Shown here: positions 17,498-25,262 of the stretch, piece by piece | Numbering within the stretch: the stretch's first letter is position 1 | How the letters are laid out: each line of letters starts with the position of its first letter | Source: Prevotella sp. UBA2444 | Lineage (GTDB): Bacteria; Bacteroidota; Bacteroidia; Bacteroidales; Bacteroidaceae | Length of the DNA stretch: 48,587 nt | NCBI GenBank assembly: GCA_002342665.1 | Contig: DDQK01000028.1 | Coordinates: forward strand, 1 to 48,587 | Direction of reading: 5' to 3' | Notes under the pieces: model-generated | Told to the model about the DNA's origin: nothing | The model's database searches: none | What the model saw: the letters and a program-made list of their open reading frames with translations, nothing else | Position numbers and translations under genes: made by a program

Positions 17498-19918
17498 ATG
17501 AGCAATAAGTTCCGCTCCTTCTCCAAACGGCTGACGAAGCGAATCATCATCGTTCTGACGCTGACGCTGGCAGTCATCTTTGCCGGACTCTACTATCTGG
17601 CCACCTCGCTGACCCGCGACATGAACCGCAGTATGTTCTATTGCATCATGGATACGGAGAGCGAGATCGTGGAGAAGGAACTCTATGGCGTGCAACTCTC
17701 TACCCAGAGCAGTATCCGCCACATGCAGCAGGCGGTGACCTCGCCGGAGGGGGTGTACGACGCCTTGGAGTACGAGCTGAACTGCCACCCGCATATTGCA
17801 GGCTTCTTCTGCGCCTTCGAGGCAGACTACTATCCCGAGAAAGGTCGCTGGTACGAGCCCTATGCCGTCAGGCAAGGCGACTCCATCGTGCACGTTCAGG
17901 CAGGCTCTGCAGCCCATGACTATCTCAATCGCGAGTGGTATCATCGGGCAATGGAGAGCGCTGGCGGCTACTGGTCAGAGCCCTATCGCGACGACACGGG
18001 GTCGAACCTTCTGCTCTGCACCTTCGCCGTTCCCCTTCGCGATGCCTCGGGCCGCAAGATCGGCGTCTTCGGTGCCGACGTGTCCCTCGACTGGCTTCAC
18101 CAGCGGATGCTCCAGATGGACGAGACCAACACCAAGCGCATCCGGTTGAGCAAGTATAGTCCTCAGCGGGCTTACAGCTTCATTGTGGGCAGCACTGGCA
18201 CCTATATCGCTCATCCCGACAAGTCGCTGCTGCTGCGCGACAGATTCAAGGCCTTCGGCATCAAGGCCCAACAGGAAGGCTACGAGCAGACGAAGCTCGA
18301 CGGGCAGGAGGTGTATGTGTTCTACAAGAACTTAGCCCATACAGGGTGGACACTGGGGTTCGTGGTACCCAGGCAGATGATCTGGGAGACCAACATTGCC
18401 TTCGCCCTGCTGATGCTCCTGGCCATGGCCCTGGGACTGATGGCTGTCTCCATAGTCTGCCGTATCAGCATCTGGCGCGCCACCAAACCCCTCAAGACGT
18501 TGGCCAAGAGTGCCGACGAGGTGGCTAAGGGAAACTTCAATGCCGCCCTGCCCGACAACCTGCATCGCAACGATGAGATACGGTTGCTGCGCGACTCCTT
18601 CAGCAACATGCAGCAGTCACTCACCCGTTATATCGACGACCTCAAGGCCACCACTGCCGAGAAAGCATCCATCGAGAGTGAGCTCGCCGTGGCACGTCAT
18701 ATCCAGATGGCCATCCTGCCAAGTCTCAATTCTCCGCTCGAGCCCCGCTCGCTTGCTACCAAAGGGACGCAAGAATCCTCAAATCTCACCCCCTATTCCC
18801 TCTATGCTTCGCTGACTCCAGCCAAGGCTGTGGGAGGCGATTTCTACGACTACTTTGAGCGCGACGGGCGGCTCTACTTCTGCATCGGCGACGTGTCGGG
18901 CAAGGGTGTGCCTGCCGCCTTGGTGATGACGATGGCTTTCAGTGCCTTCCGTCTGATGGCAGAGAGCGAGACGGAGCCCGAGCGTATCGTCACCCACATG
19001 AACGAAAGCATAGCAGGACACAACGACCTGGAGTCGTTTATTACGCTCTTCGTGGGCATACTCGACCTCAGCACCGGGCGGCTACAGTTCTGCAACGCAG
19101 GCCATAAGCAGCCGTTCCTCGATGCTCAGCCGCTGCCCGTAGACCATAACCTGCCCGTGGGGGCTATGCCCTACTGGATATTCACGGCCCAGACAACGAT
19201 TCTCGCCCCTGGTAGCATGCTCTTCATTTATACCGATGGACTGACCGAGGCAGAGAATAGCCGCCAGCACCTGTTTGGCGCCAGCAACATGAGGCTGATA
19301 TTGGAGAGAAACTTCGATGCCCCACGTCAGCTGATAGAAAATATGGAGCGCAGCGTACATGAGTTCGTAGGCAATATTGAGCAGAGCGACGACCTCACCA
19401 TGCTCGCCCTCCGCTATAATGGCAAATGTTCAGTCTCCAATGTTCCGCTCGAGCTCTGCTCGCTTGCTACCGAAGGGACGCAAGAATGTTCAATGTTCAA
19501 TGTTCAATCTTCATTGACCCTCGCCTGTGACACCAGCCAGACGGAGCGACTGGGCGAGTGGATGGAGATGGTGTGCGAGCAGGCAGGCTTTGATGCTGCC
19601 ACATCCACCAAACTGAACATCGCCGTAGAGGAAGCCGTGGTCAACGTGATGAACTACGCCTACCCGGCAGACAGCCCTGGCGAGGTACGCATTGATGCTT
19701 CGGTAGCTGACGGCAAGCTCGTGCTGACCATCAGCGACTGGGGACAGCCTTTCGACCCTACGGCAGTTGAGCCTGTTGACACCAGTCTCGATGCCGACGA
19801 CCGCCCAATCGGCGGACTGGGCATCCATCTGATACGCCGCTACACCGACAGCCTCAGTTATGAGCGGCGGGATGACATGAATGTGCTCACGATGGTGAAG
19901 AGGCTGAACTGTGGATAA
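17498..19918 (+). CDS. Cache-HAMP-PP2C (SpoIIE) phosphatase fused to an anti-sigma-type HATPase
   Basis: 806 residues. In order: a membrane helix (about 14-37), a periplasmic double-Cache-like sensor (about 40-285), a second helix (about 295-320), HAMP plus coiled coil (about 325-408), a PP2C/SpoIIE phosphatase (about 430-642) with GGDFYDYF, GDVSGKG, YTDGLTEAEN and SDDLTML, and an RsbW-like HATPase (about 675-803) with EEAVVNVMNYAY and GGLGIHLIRR. Such proteins reset STAS proteins by dephosphorylation and may also phosphorylate them. The STAS gene follows after 32 nt. Two in-frame copies of a 43-bp repeat (18734-18776, 19445-19487) encode PLExxSLATxGTQE exactly at the two domain boundaries. 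No sigma factor gene is nearby. Confidence 0.88.
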   Translation: MSNKFRSFSKRLTKRIIIVLTLTLAVIFAGLYYLATSLTRDMNRSMFYCIMDTESEIVEKELYGVQLSTQSSIRHMQQAVTSPEGVYDALEYELNCHPHIAGFFCAFEADYYPEKGRWYEPYAVRQGDSIVHVQAGSAAHDYLNREWYHRAMESAGGYWSEPYRDDTGSNLLLCTFAVPLRDASGRKIGVFGADVSLDWLHQRMLQMDETNTKRIRLSKYSPQRAYSFIVGSTGTYIAHPDKSLLLRDRFKAFGIKAQQEGYEQTKLDGQEVYVFYKNLAHTGWTLGFVVPRQMIWETNIAFALLMLLAMALGLMAVSIVCRISIWRATKPLKTLAKSADEVAKGNFNAALPDNLHRNDEIRLLRDSFSNMQQSLTRYIDDLKATTAEKASIESELAVARHIQMAILPSLNSPLEPRSLATKGTQESSNLTPYSLYASLTPAKAVGGDFYDYFERDGRLYFCIGDVSGKGVPAALVMTMAFSAFRLMAESETEPERIVTHMNESIAGHNDLESFITLFVGILDLSTGRLQFCNAGHKQPFLDAQPLPVDHNLPVGAMPYWIFTAQTTILAPGSMLFIYTDGLTEAENSRQHLFGASNMRLILERNFDAPRQLIENMERSVHEFVGNIEQSDDLTMLALRYNGKCSVSNVPLELCSLATEGTQECSMFNVQSSLTLACDTSQTERLGEWMEMVCEQAGFDAATSTKLNIAVEEAVVNVMNYAYPADSPGEVRIDASVADGKLVLTISDWGQPFDPTAVEPVDTSLDADDRPIGGLGIHLIRRYTDSLSYERRDDMNVLTMVKRLNCG
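18734..18776 (+). repeat. 43-bp hairpin-forming repeat, copy 1, inserted in the PP2C gene
   Basis: Starts CCGCTCGAGC and ends GGGACGCAAGAAT. It contains the palindrome GCTCGAGC and a CTTGC/GCAAG stem. It is 40/43 identical to the copy at 19445 and lies in frame between the coiled coil and the PP2C domain. Confidence 0.85.
19445..19487 (+). repeat. 43-bp hairpin-forming repeat, copy 2, inserted in the PP2C gene
   Basis: Same unit as at 18734 with three differences. It is flanked on the right by a TTCAATG array (19488-19512). It lies in frame between the PP2C and HATPase domains. Confidence 0.85.
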
Positions 19919-19950
19919 GAAATTTCAATATTATCTAAGATATAAGCATT

Positions 19951-20262
19951 ATGACTACAACATTCAGAGAAGAAGAACAGAACTACGTGATGGCCTTCGA
20001 GGGTCGTCTCGACACCGCTGCCACCGCACAGGTGAAGAAAGACATCCAGGCACTCGACAATTGTGAGGGCCACGATATCGTTCTCGACTGCAGCCAGCTC
20101 ACTTACATCTGCAGTAGCGGACTGCGCCTGTTCCTGGCCGTACTGAAGAATGCCCGCAGCAAAGGCAGCCGCACCATTATCACTGGACTCAACGACGAGA
20201 TGTACGACGTGTTTGTAGAGACTGGATTTACACAACTCTTTGAGATACGCAGAAATGACTGA
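19951..20262 (+). CDS. STAS-domain protein (anti-sigma factor antagonist type)
   Basis: 103 residues, a single STAS domain. The phosphorylatable serine is expected at Ser55 or Ser56 in YICSSGLRLF, the position used in SpoIIAA/RsbV. It should bind the HATPase domain of the upstream protein and be dephosphorylated by its PP2C domain. The next gene overlaps its end by 8 nt. Its partner is uncertain because no sigma factor is encoded here. Confidence 0.88.
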   Translation: MTTTFREEEQNYVMAFEGRLDTAATAQVKKDIQALDNCEGHDIVLDCSQLTYICSSGLRLFLAVLKNARSKGSRTIITGLNDEMYDVFVETGFTQLFEIRRND

Positions 20263-20836
20263 TGAGGAAGTACGCCGGCTTCAGGCCGACAACGAGCGCT
20301 TGCAGGCAGAGAACGCTGACCTCAGGCGCCAGGTAGAGGAGTTTAAGGACCAGTTCATCCGCCTGATGAACCGCAACCTCGCCCTGAGCGAACAGCTGGA
20401 GGAGGACGTGGAGCAGCGCCGCCGTGCCGAGGTGGCCCGCGAACTGATGGAGGGCAACGCTAAGCGACAGCGCAATGCCGACCTGCAGGACGACGCCCAG
20501 CTGCTGGCCCTCATCGAACTGAAACTCGAGGAGAGCCGTGCCCATCTCGATGCCGACTTCGGCACCCAGCAGCTGGCTGAGCTCTTGGGTGTCAGCCAGG
20601 TTCGGGTGGAACACCTCTTCCGCAATCGGTCGATGTATCGCACCCCTGAGGCTTATCTTGACAACTTGCGCACCATGGAGGCCATGCGCCTGCTGCGCGA
20701 AAAGCCCCACTACAGCATCGCCGCCATCGCCGAGGAGAGCGGGCTGGGCAAGATACGCACCCTGCAGCGCCGCCTCCAGGAGGTCATCGGCATGACGCCC
20801 GTGGAGTACCGTCTGCTCTTCACTCGCGACGAATAA
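20255..20836 (+). CDS. Coiled-coil protein with C-terminal AraC-type HTH
   Basis: 193 residues from the ATG at 20255 (MTDEEVRRLQADNERLQ). Residues about 1-80 are a heptad-rich coiled coil; residues about 85-190 match an AraC/XylS double HTH (FGTQQLAELLGVSQVRVEHLF, then YSIAAIAEESGLGKIRTLQRRL). It overlaps the STAS gene by 8 nt, so it is probably translated with it. It is a plausible DNA-binding output of the partner-switching module, perhaps acting on the next genes downstream. The link is inferred from gene order only. Confidence 0.75.
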   Translation: MTDEEVRRLQADNERLQAENADLRRQVEEFKDQFIRLMNRNLALSEQLEEDVEQRRRAEVARELMEGNAKRQRNADLQDDAQLLALIELKLEESRAHLDADFGTQQLAELLGVSQVRVEHLFRNRSMYRTPEAYLDNLRTMEAMRLLREKPHYSIAAIAEESGLGKIRTLQRRLQEVIGMTPVEYRLLFTRDE

Positions 20837-20883
20837 ACTCTTCCTGTCATTGAAAAGCAAGTTGACACATTTCTGCCGTTTTT

Positions 20884-20917
20884 TTTGGCGCAATCAGTTT
20901 TTATCTGTAACTTTGCA
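20884..20917 (+). promoter_or_regulatory. Promoter of the first beta-barrel gene
   Basis: TTTGG at 20884-20888 and TAACTTTGCA at 20908-20917, 19 nt apart. The initially transcribed sequence CCGTCAAA is shared, with small changes, by the promoters at 21766 and 24324. Confidence 0.7.
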
Positions 20918-20964
20918 CCGTCAAACGAAAAAAGAATATAAGTATAATTAAACGAAAAGAAAAG

Positions 20965-21528
20965 ATGAAAAAGTTATTTCTGATGGCTATAGCCGCCTTA
21001 ATGGCTATCACAAGTGTCAAGGCACAGAATCCTGGTGAGTTCTATCTCAAGCCCATGGTCGGTGGAACGCTGGCCACCACTACTGGCGACTCTGACAACA
21101 AGATGAAGTTCGGCTTCGTCGGCGGTTTCGACCTCGGCTATGATTTCAGTGAGAACTTCGCCCTCACCTTAGGCGCACTCTACACCATGCAGGGTGCCAA
21201 GAAGAATGACGACAAGGGCAACTTAGACTACATCAACGTACCCCTGCTGGCTAACGTCTATGTCACCAAGGGTCTCGCTATCAAGGCCGGTCCCCAGGTT
21301 GGTTTCATGACCAGGGCCAAGCTCAACGATGGAGACATCAAGGATTTGTGCAACAAGGTGGACTTCTCCATTCCCGTCGGCCTCTCCTACGAGTTCAGCG
21401 ATTTCATTATCGATGCCCGCTACAACATCGGTATCTCCAAGATTTTCAAGAGTGAAGCGTCTACCGTCTCTCAGCGCAATAGCGTCATTATGCTGACCGT
21501 CGGCTACAAGATCCCTCTTAATAGGTAA
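20965..21528 (+). CDS. Small outer-membrane beta-barrel protein (copy A)
   Basis: 187 residues: signal peptide of 20-21 residues (ending SVKAQ), then alternating amphipathic strands typical of an eight-stranded OmpX/OmpW-like barrel (MKFGFVGGFDLGYDF, FALTLGALYTMQG, LAIKAGPQVGFMT) and a terminal strand VIMLTVGYKIPLN. It is about 85% identical by eye to the product of 24372-24926; differences cluster in predicted loops (after MQGA, after TRAK, and near the SKI segment). A 125-nt structured element follows. Its role is unknown; by analogy with BSAP loci it could be a surface receptor or immunity protein. Confidence 0.85.
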   Translation: MKKLFLMAIAALMAITSVKAQNPGEFYLKPMVGGTLATTTGDSDNKMKFGFVGGFDLGYDFSENFALTLGALYTMQGAKKNDDKGNLDYINVPLLANVYVTKGLAIKAGPQVGFMTRAKLNDGDIKDLCNKVDFSIPVGLSYEFSDFIIDARYNIGISKIFKSEASTVSQRNSVIMLTVGYKIPLNR

Positions 21529-21573
21529 CCGTCAGGTATTCAGAGTTCAAGCTGAATAATCGTCACAAAATGG

Positions 21574-21698
21574 CTCCGGGCACGGCGTTACCAATCGGGT
21601 AGCGGCCGCGCCCGGAGTGTGTTTTATGCCTGATGGCGGGGAGAAGACGGCCTTGACGCGTCACATTTGTCAAGACCTCCCCGAGGCTGACGCTTTTT
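21574..21698 (+). ncRNA. 125-nt structured non-coding element, copy A
   Basis: Begins with a strong hairpin (CTCCGGGC...GCCCGGAG, 21574-21617). A second part holds two mutually exclusive pairings: GGGGAG (21638) with CTCCCC (21677), nested with CTTGAC/GTCAAG; or GCGTCA (21658) with TGACGC (21688) followed by T5, a terminator shape. The copy at 24976-25100 has the same length and only about five differences. It may be a terminator, attenuator or 3'-derived RNA; no known family is recognised. Confidence 0.55.
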
Positions 21699-21741
21699 CT
21701 ATTCTTGGACGCTATCATTTAGAGAGAAAATCGTGGGATTT

Positions 21742-21775
21742 CTTGGTTCGTGGTGATTTTTTTGCTAATTTTGCA
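21742..21775 (+). promoter_or_regulatory. Promoter of the 802-residue lipoprotein gene
   Basis: CTTGG at 21742-21746 and TAATTTTGCA at 21766-21775, 19 nt apart. It is followed by CCATCAA, nearly the same start as the beta-barrel promoter. Confidence 0.65.
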
Positions 21776-21806
21776 CCATCAACAACAAGTATAGAATAGA
21801 ACAGTT

Positions 21807-24215
21807 ATGAAAACAATGAATTTCCAATCACTGATGCTGGTCGTAGTCATGATACTGGGCCTGGCATCCTGCACCGGCGACAACTTCGACAACCCCGCGC
21901 CGCAGAATGCGCTGGGCGAGAAAATCGTGGGGCTGTGGTACAACAAGACCGATACCGAGGGTGTCCTGCCAGACGGTATGAACTGGAACCTGGGCAACGG
22001 CGTTGACCAAGTCAAATACAACCGCATCATCCGTTCGCTCCTGCTTCGTGCCGACGGTACGGGATATGCCTGCGCCATGTGGTTCAACAACGAGCAGAGC
22101 GAGCCTATCTACATGATGGGCGGACTGGACGCTCAGGGTCTCTCACCCCTGACGTACACCACCACGGCGGATGGACGCATCATCCTCAGTTTCGACCAGG
22201 ACAATACCAGTGACGTGTGCGCCGAATACTTCGGACAGTGGTCGCTCAGCTATGCCGACGGCACTGTCAGCTGCAGCGACGGGGAGGCTACCTTCCAGAT
22301 GGAACTGGCCGATGACACCATGACGGGCTGGCTGAATGGTATGTATCATCGGGCTGCAGGTGGAGCCGATGCTGATGACGACAGTGAAAACATCAACGCC
22401 AAGGACTTCACACCCGAAAACTGGCGAAATCAGGGAGCCATCTACATCTACGACGGCGTGGGTGCCATCACAGATGCCAACGGACTGCCTGGCTACACGA
22501 AGGTGAACATGCCCTGGCGGAACTCCGTCACCAACCTGCCCGACGGCTTCTGCGACAACATCACCCCCGAGAACGGATGGGAGTGGGTATACAACCTCTG
22601 CGGCAGCCGCACCACCACCAACCTCAACTACTTCTTCCTCTACAATAAATATACGGGTACCCTGCGCGTATTCTACTATATGCCCAAAATGACACAGGTG
22701 GGCAACGACCACGCGTGGAAGGTGTCGTTAGGCAACGAAATCGCCCTGCATTCCCTCTGGGGCTACGCCCTGCCGTCCACAGCCACCATCAAGGATAGGA
22801 GCGCCATCGCCCAGACGGCAACTAACGTCATGATAGACTATGTGTCGCCCTGGTGCGAGCTGCCCGACAACTCCGACGGGCAGATCATACCGAGAGAAGG
22901 CTGGTGGGCATTCGACATTGACCTGTCGCTCTACCGGCCTGACACCGACCTGTCGAAACAGAACATCAAACTGGAGATGCTCTCATGGACCCTGCAGCAC
23001 ATCTCGCTCTACAGCACCATGTCGGCCAACATCGACGGCAGCATCAAGCAGGCCATCAAGGATTCGGGCAGCAAATCGAAGAGCAGCAGCATCGCCAAGG
23101 GTATCCTCTCGGGCCTGCAGGCCGGACTCAATTTCGCCAGCGGTATCGCCGGATTCGTGACAGGCAATCCTGCCGCAGGATTCAGCGGACTGGCAGGCGT
23201 TGTAGGCTGCGGCAATAGCATCGCCGGGCTCGGTGGCGGCGCTGCCGCCCAGCCGTTCGAGGCCGAAGTCAGCCTCGGCATGAGCGGCACCATCAATACC
23301 GAAGGCTTCATCCAGAACAACGAAGTCACCATGGGAGTCCCCAGTTATACCATCAGTCTGACCAGTTTCGACCGCAAGCACTGCCCCAGTTTCGCTGAAG
23401 GCGTGTGGAACATCAAGAGCCACCCCATTGTGTATCAATTTACCGACCTTATTGTTTTAAATACCCTTTCAAACTCCACATCAGCTGGTGCCCCCATCTA
23501 TTTCTTTGATCCGAGCAGTATTGAGGTGCAGCTGAACCCCAACGTGTTCCCCGAGAGCGAAGTGGAGTGGATGCAGGTAGATGCCACCTGTATTGCTACA
23601 CCCCAGAACGAAATGACGGGCACCGACAAATATCGTAATGCATTCGAGTTGTCACGCAGGCATACAGTTATTGGAATTGATGGTAGTCTTCACCTGCGCG
23701 TTGGCGATGACCTTGCAGAATATGGCGCATTTACTGAAGAGTTTGCCCCTTTCTATGATTTCATGTGCTTCAGCAGCCAGAGAGACAACTCCTACTTTAG
23801 TAATCTGAAATATCCTCTTGATGTATGGAGCCGCAATGACGGTAAACTGAAAATTGCCGGATGTTGCTATCGGAGTTCATTTGACGCAAGACCATCGTAT
23901 GGCATTGAGCCCGTGTGCCTGTCAGAATGGGGTGAGAATGCTATTCCCGGCCTGGAAGTGAACGTCATTGTCCACGTGAAGCTGAAAGGCATGGACCAGC
24001 CCCTCGCTTACAGCCGCAACTATCTGCCCGACGTGAAGAGAGTCGAGATACTTCAGTTCGAAGGCATCTGCGAGCAGATCAAGAGCCACCAGCTCAGCCC
24101 CAAGCAGGAAGGCCACCACGCCAGCTACGACTATCAGGTGGAGCGTATCGGCAAGATGTGTGAGCAGATGGACAAGAATGGCTGGTTCGAGTGGGTCAGG
24201 ACTCATTGGAAATAG
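21807..24215 (+). CDS. Large lipoprotein with N-terminal lipocalin-like part and hydrophobic Gly/Ala-rich segment
   Basis: 802 residues, not assigned to a known family. Lipoprotein signal with Cys22 (GLASC), then Thr-Gly-Asp. Residues about 36-180 look like a lipocalin-like domain (EKIVGLWYNK, ADGTGYACAMWF, MTGWLNGMYH). The middle is aromatic-rich and beta-like. Residues about 424-482 form a serine-lysine stretch followed by a nonpolar glycine/alanine-rich region (GILSGLQAGLNFASGIAGF, NPAAGFSGLAGVVG), which resembles a membrane-inserting hairpin. The C-terminal 300 residues are mixed beta. It has its own promoter and stands between the two beta-barrel genes, in the place the MACPF gene takes in the second cassette. 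A pore-forming or surface role is inferred, not shown. Confidence 0.7.
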   Translation: MKTMNFQSLMLVVVMILGLASCTGDNFDNPAPQNALGEKIVGLWYNKTDTEGVLPDGMNWNLGNGVDQVKYNRIIRSLLLRADGTGYACAMWFNNEQSEPIYMMGGLDAQGLSPLTYTTTADGRIILSFDQDNTSDVCAEYFGQWSLSYADGTVSCSDGEATFQMELADDTMTGWLNGMYHRAAGGADADDDSENINAKDFTPENWRNQGAIYIYDGVGAITDANGLPGYTKVNMPWRNSVTNLPDGFCDNITPENGWEWVYNLCGSRTTTNLNYFFLYNKYTGTLRVFYYMPKMTQVGNDHAWKVSLGNEIALHSLWGYALPSTATIKDRSAIAQTATNVMIDYVSPWCELPDNSDGQIIPREGWWAFDIDLSLYRPDTDLSKQNIKLEMLSWTLQHISLYSTMSANIDGSIKQAIKDSGSKSKSSSIAKGILSGLQAGLNFASGIAGFVTGNPAAGFSGLAGVVGCGNSIAGLGGGAAAQPFEAEVSLGMSGTINTEGFIQNNEVTMGVPSYTISLTSFDRKHCPSFAEGVWNIKSHPIVYQFTDLIVLNTLSNSTSAGAPIYFFDPSSIEVQLNPNVFPESEVEWMQVDATCIATPQNEMTGTDKYRNAFELSRRHTVIGIDGSLHLRVGDDLAEYGAFTEEFAPFYDFMCFSSQRDNSYFSNLKYPLDVWSRNDGKLKIAGCCYRSSFDARPSYGIEPVCLSEWGENAIPGLEVNVIVHVKLKGMDQPLAYSRNYLPDVKRVEILQFEGICEQIKSHQLSPKQEGHHASYDYQVERIGKMCEQMDKNGWFEWVRTHWK

Positions 24216-24323
24216 GCACGCCCCATGCGACAGCCAGTCACGGGAAAAGTAATATATGTTAAGTTTTTGGCAGGAGATAGCATTATTTAACTGAAAAAAC
24301 GTCAAGGAGTCGAAAATAATGTC

Positions 24324-24333
24324 TAATTTCGCG
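24324..24333 (+). promoter_or_regulatory. Weak -7 box of the second beta-barrel gene
   Basis: TAATTTCGCG followed by CCGTCAAA; it differs from consensus at the TTTG core and lacks a -33 box. Conservation with the copy A promoter supports it. Confidence 0.45.
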
Positions 24334-24371
24334 CCGTCAAATAATAAAAGTATAGAATAAAGAAAACGAAA

Positions 24372-24926
24372 ATGAAAAAGTTATTTCTGATGGCAGTAGC
24401 CGCCTTAATGGCTATCGCAAGTGTCAGGGCACAGAACCCGGGCCAGTTCTTTCTCAAGCCTATGGTCGGTGGAACGCTGGCCACCGTTACCGGCAACTCT
24501 GACAACAAGATGAAGTTCGGCTTCGTCGGCGGTTTCGACCTCGGCTATGATTTCAGTGACAACTTCGCCCTGACCTTAGGCGCACTCTACACCATGCAGG
24601 GTGCCAAGAACGACATAGGCGGCGATGGCAAAATGGACTACATCAACGTTCCCCTGCTGGCCAACGTCTATGTCACCAAGGGCCTCGCCATCAAGGCCGG
24701 TCCCCAGGTTGGTTTCATGACCAGGGCAAAGGACGAAGATGAGGACATCAAGGACATCTGCAACAAGGTGGATTTCTCCATCCCCGTCGGCCTTTCTTAC
24801 GAGTTCAGCAATTTCATCATCGATGCCCGCTATAACATCGGTGTCTCCAAAATCGTCAAAGGAGCCAGCTCTGGCCGCAACAGCGTCATCATGCTGACCG
24901 TCGGCTACAAGATTCCTCTTAACTAA
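24372..24926 (+). CDS. Small outer-membrane beta-barrel protein (copy B)
   Basis: 184 residues, paralogue of the 20965-21528 product. It has the same signal peptide (MKKLFLMAVAALMA...) and strands; the predicted loops differ (KNDIGGDGKMD against KKNDDKGNLD; KDEDEDIKDI against KLNDGDIKDL; KGASSGRN against KSEASTVSQRN). It lies directly upstream of the MACPF gene with the second 125-nt element between them. In described Bacteroidales MACPF systems a beta-barrel protein next to the toxin gene can be a toxin-resistant form of the target; that role is only inferred here. Confidence 0.85.
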   Translation: MKKLFLMAVAALMAIASVRAQNPGQFFLKPMVGGTLATVTGNSDNKMKFGFVGGFDLGYDFSDNFALTLGALYTMQGAKNDIGGDGKMDYINVPLLANVYVTKGLAIKAGPQVGFMTRAKDEDEDIKDICNKVDFSIPVGLSYEFSNFIIDARYNIGVSKIVKGASSGRNSVIMLTVGYKIPLN

Positions 24927-24975
24927 GCAGTCGCCAGGCCATTCAGAGGCCAGGGCCACTGATCGTCACTAAGTG

Positions 24976-25100
24976 CTCCGGGCACGGCGTTACCAATCGG
25001 GTAGCGGCCGTGCCCGGATAGTCTTTTATGCCTGATGGCGGGGAGAAGACGGCCTCGACGCGTCACATTTGTCAAGACCTCCCCGAGGCTGACGCTTTTT
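24976..25100 (+). ncRNA. 125-nt structured non-coding element, copy B
   Basis: Same length and about 96% identical to copy A. In the first hairpin the C to T change makes the stem perfect over 12 bp (TCCGGGCACGGC with GCCGTGCCCGGA, 24977-25018). The terminal GCGTCA/TGACGC stem and T5 (25096-25100) are unchanged. The 335-nt stretch between the beta-barrel and MACPF genes holds this element, a promoter and an 80-nt leader. Confidence 0.55.
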
Positions 25101-25143
25101 CTCTTCTCAGACGCTACTAACGGGAACGAAAATCGTGGGATTT

Positions 25144-25177
25144 CTTGTTTTGCATTGTTTTTCACTCTAATTTTGCA
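25144..25177 (+). promoter_or_regulatory. Promoter of the MACPF gene
   Basis: CTTGT at 25144-25148 and TAATTTTGCA at 25168-25177. The start codon is 85 nt downstream, the longest leader in the window, rich in A. Confidence 0.6.
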
Positions 25178-25262
25178 GTGTCAAAAGGAACGAACAACCT
25201 TCCTGAGACAACAAACAAAGATAAAATAAACAATAGTATAAACAATTTAAATTCTTACGATT

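Noticed and set aside
21574..21698. Integron attC-like site
   Set aside because: The GTTACC string does not fit the GTTRRRY/RYYYAAC boxes, there is no integrase, and the flanking genes are not cassette-like.
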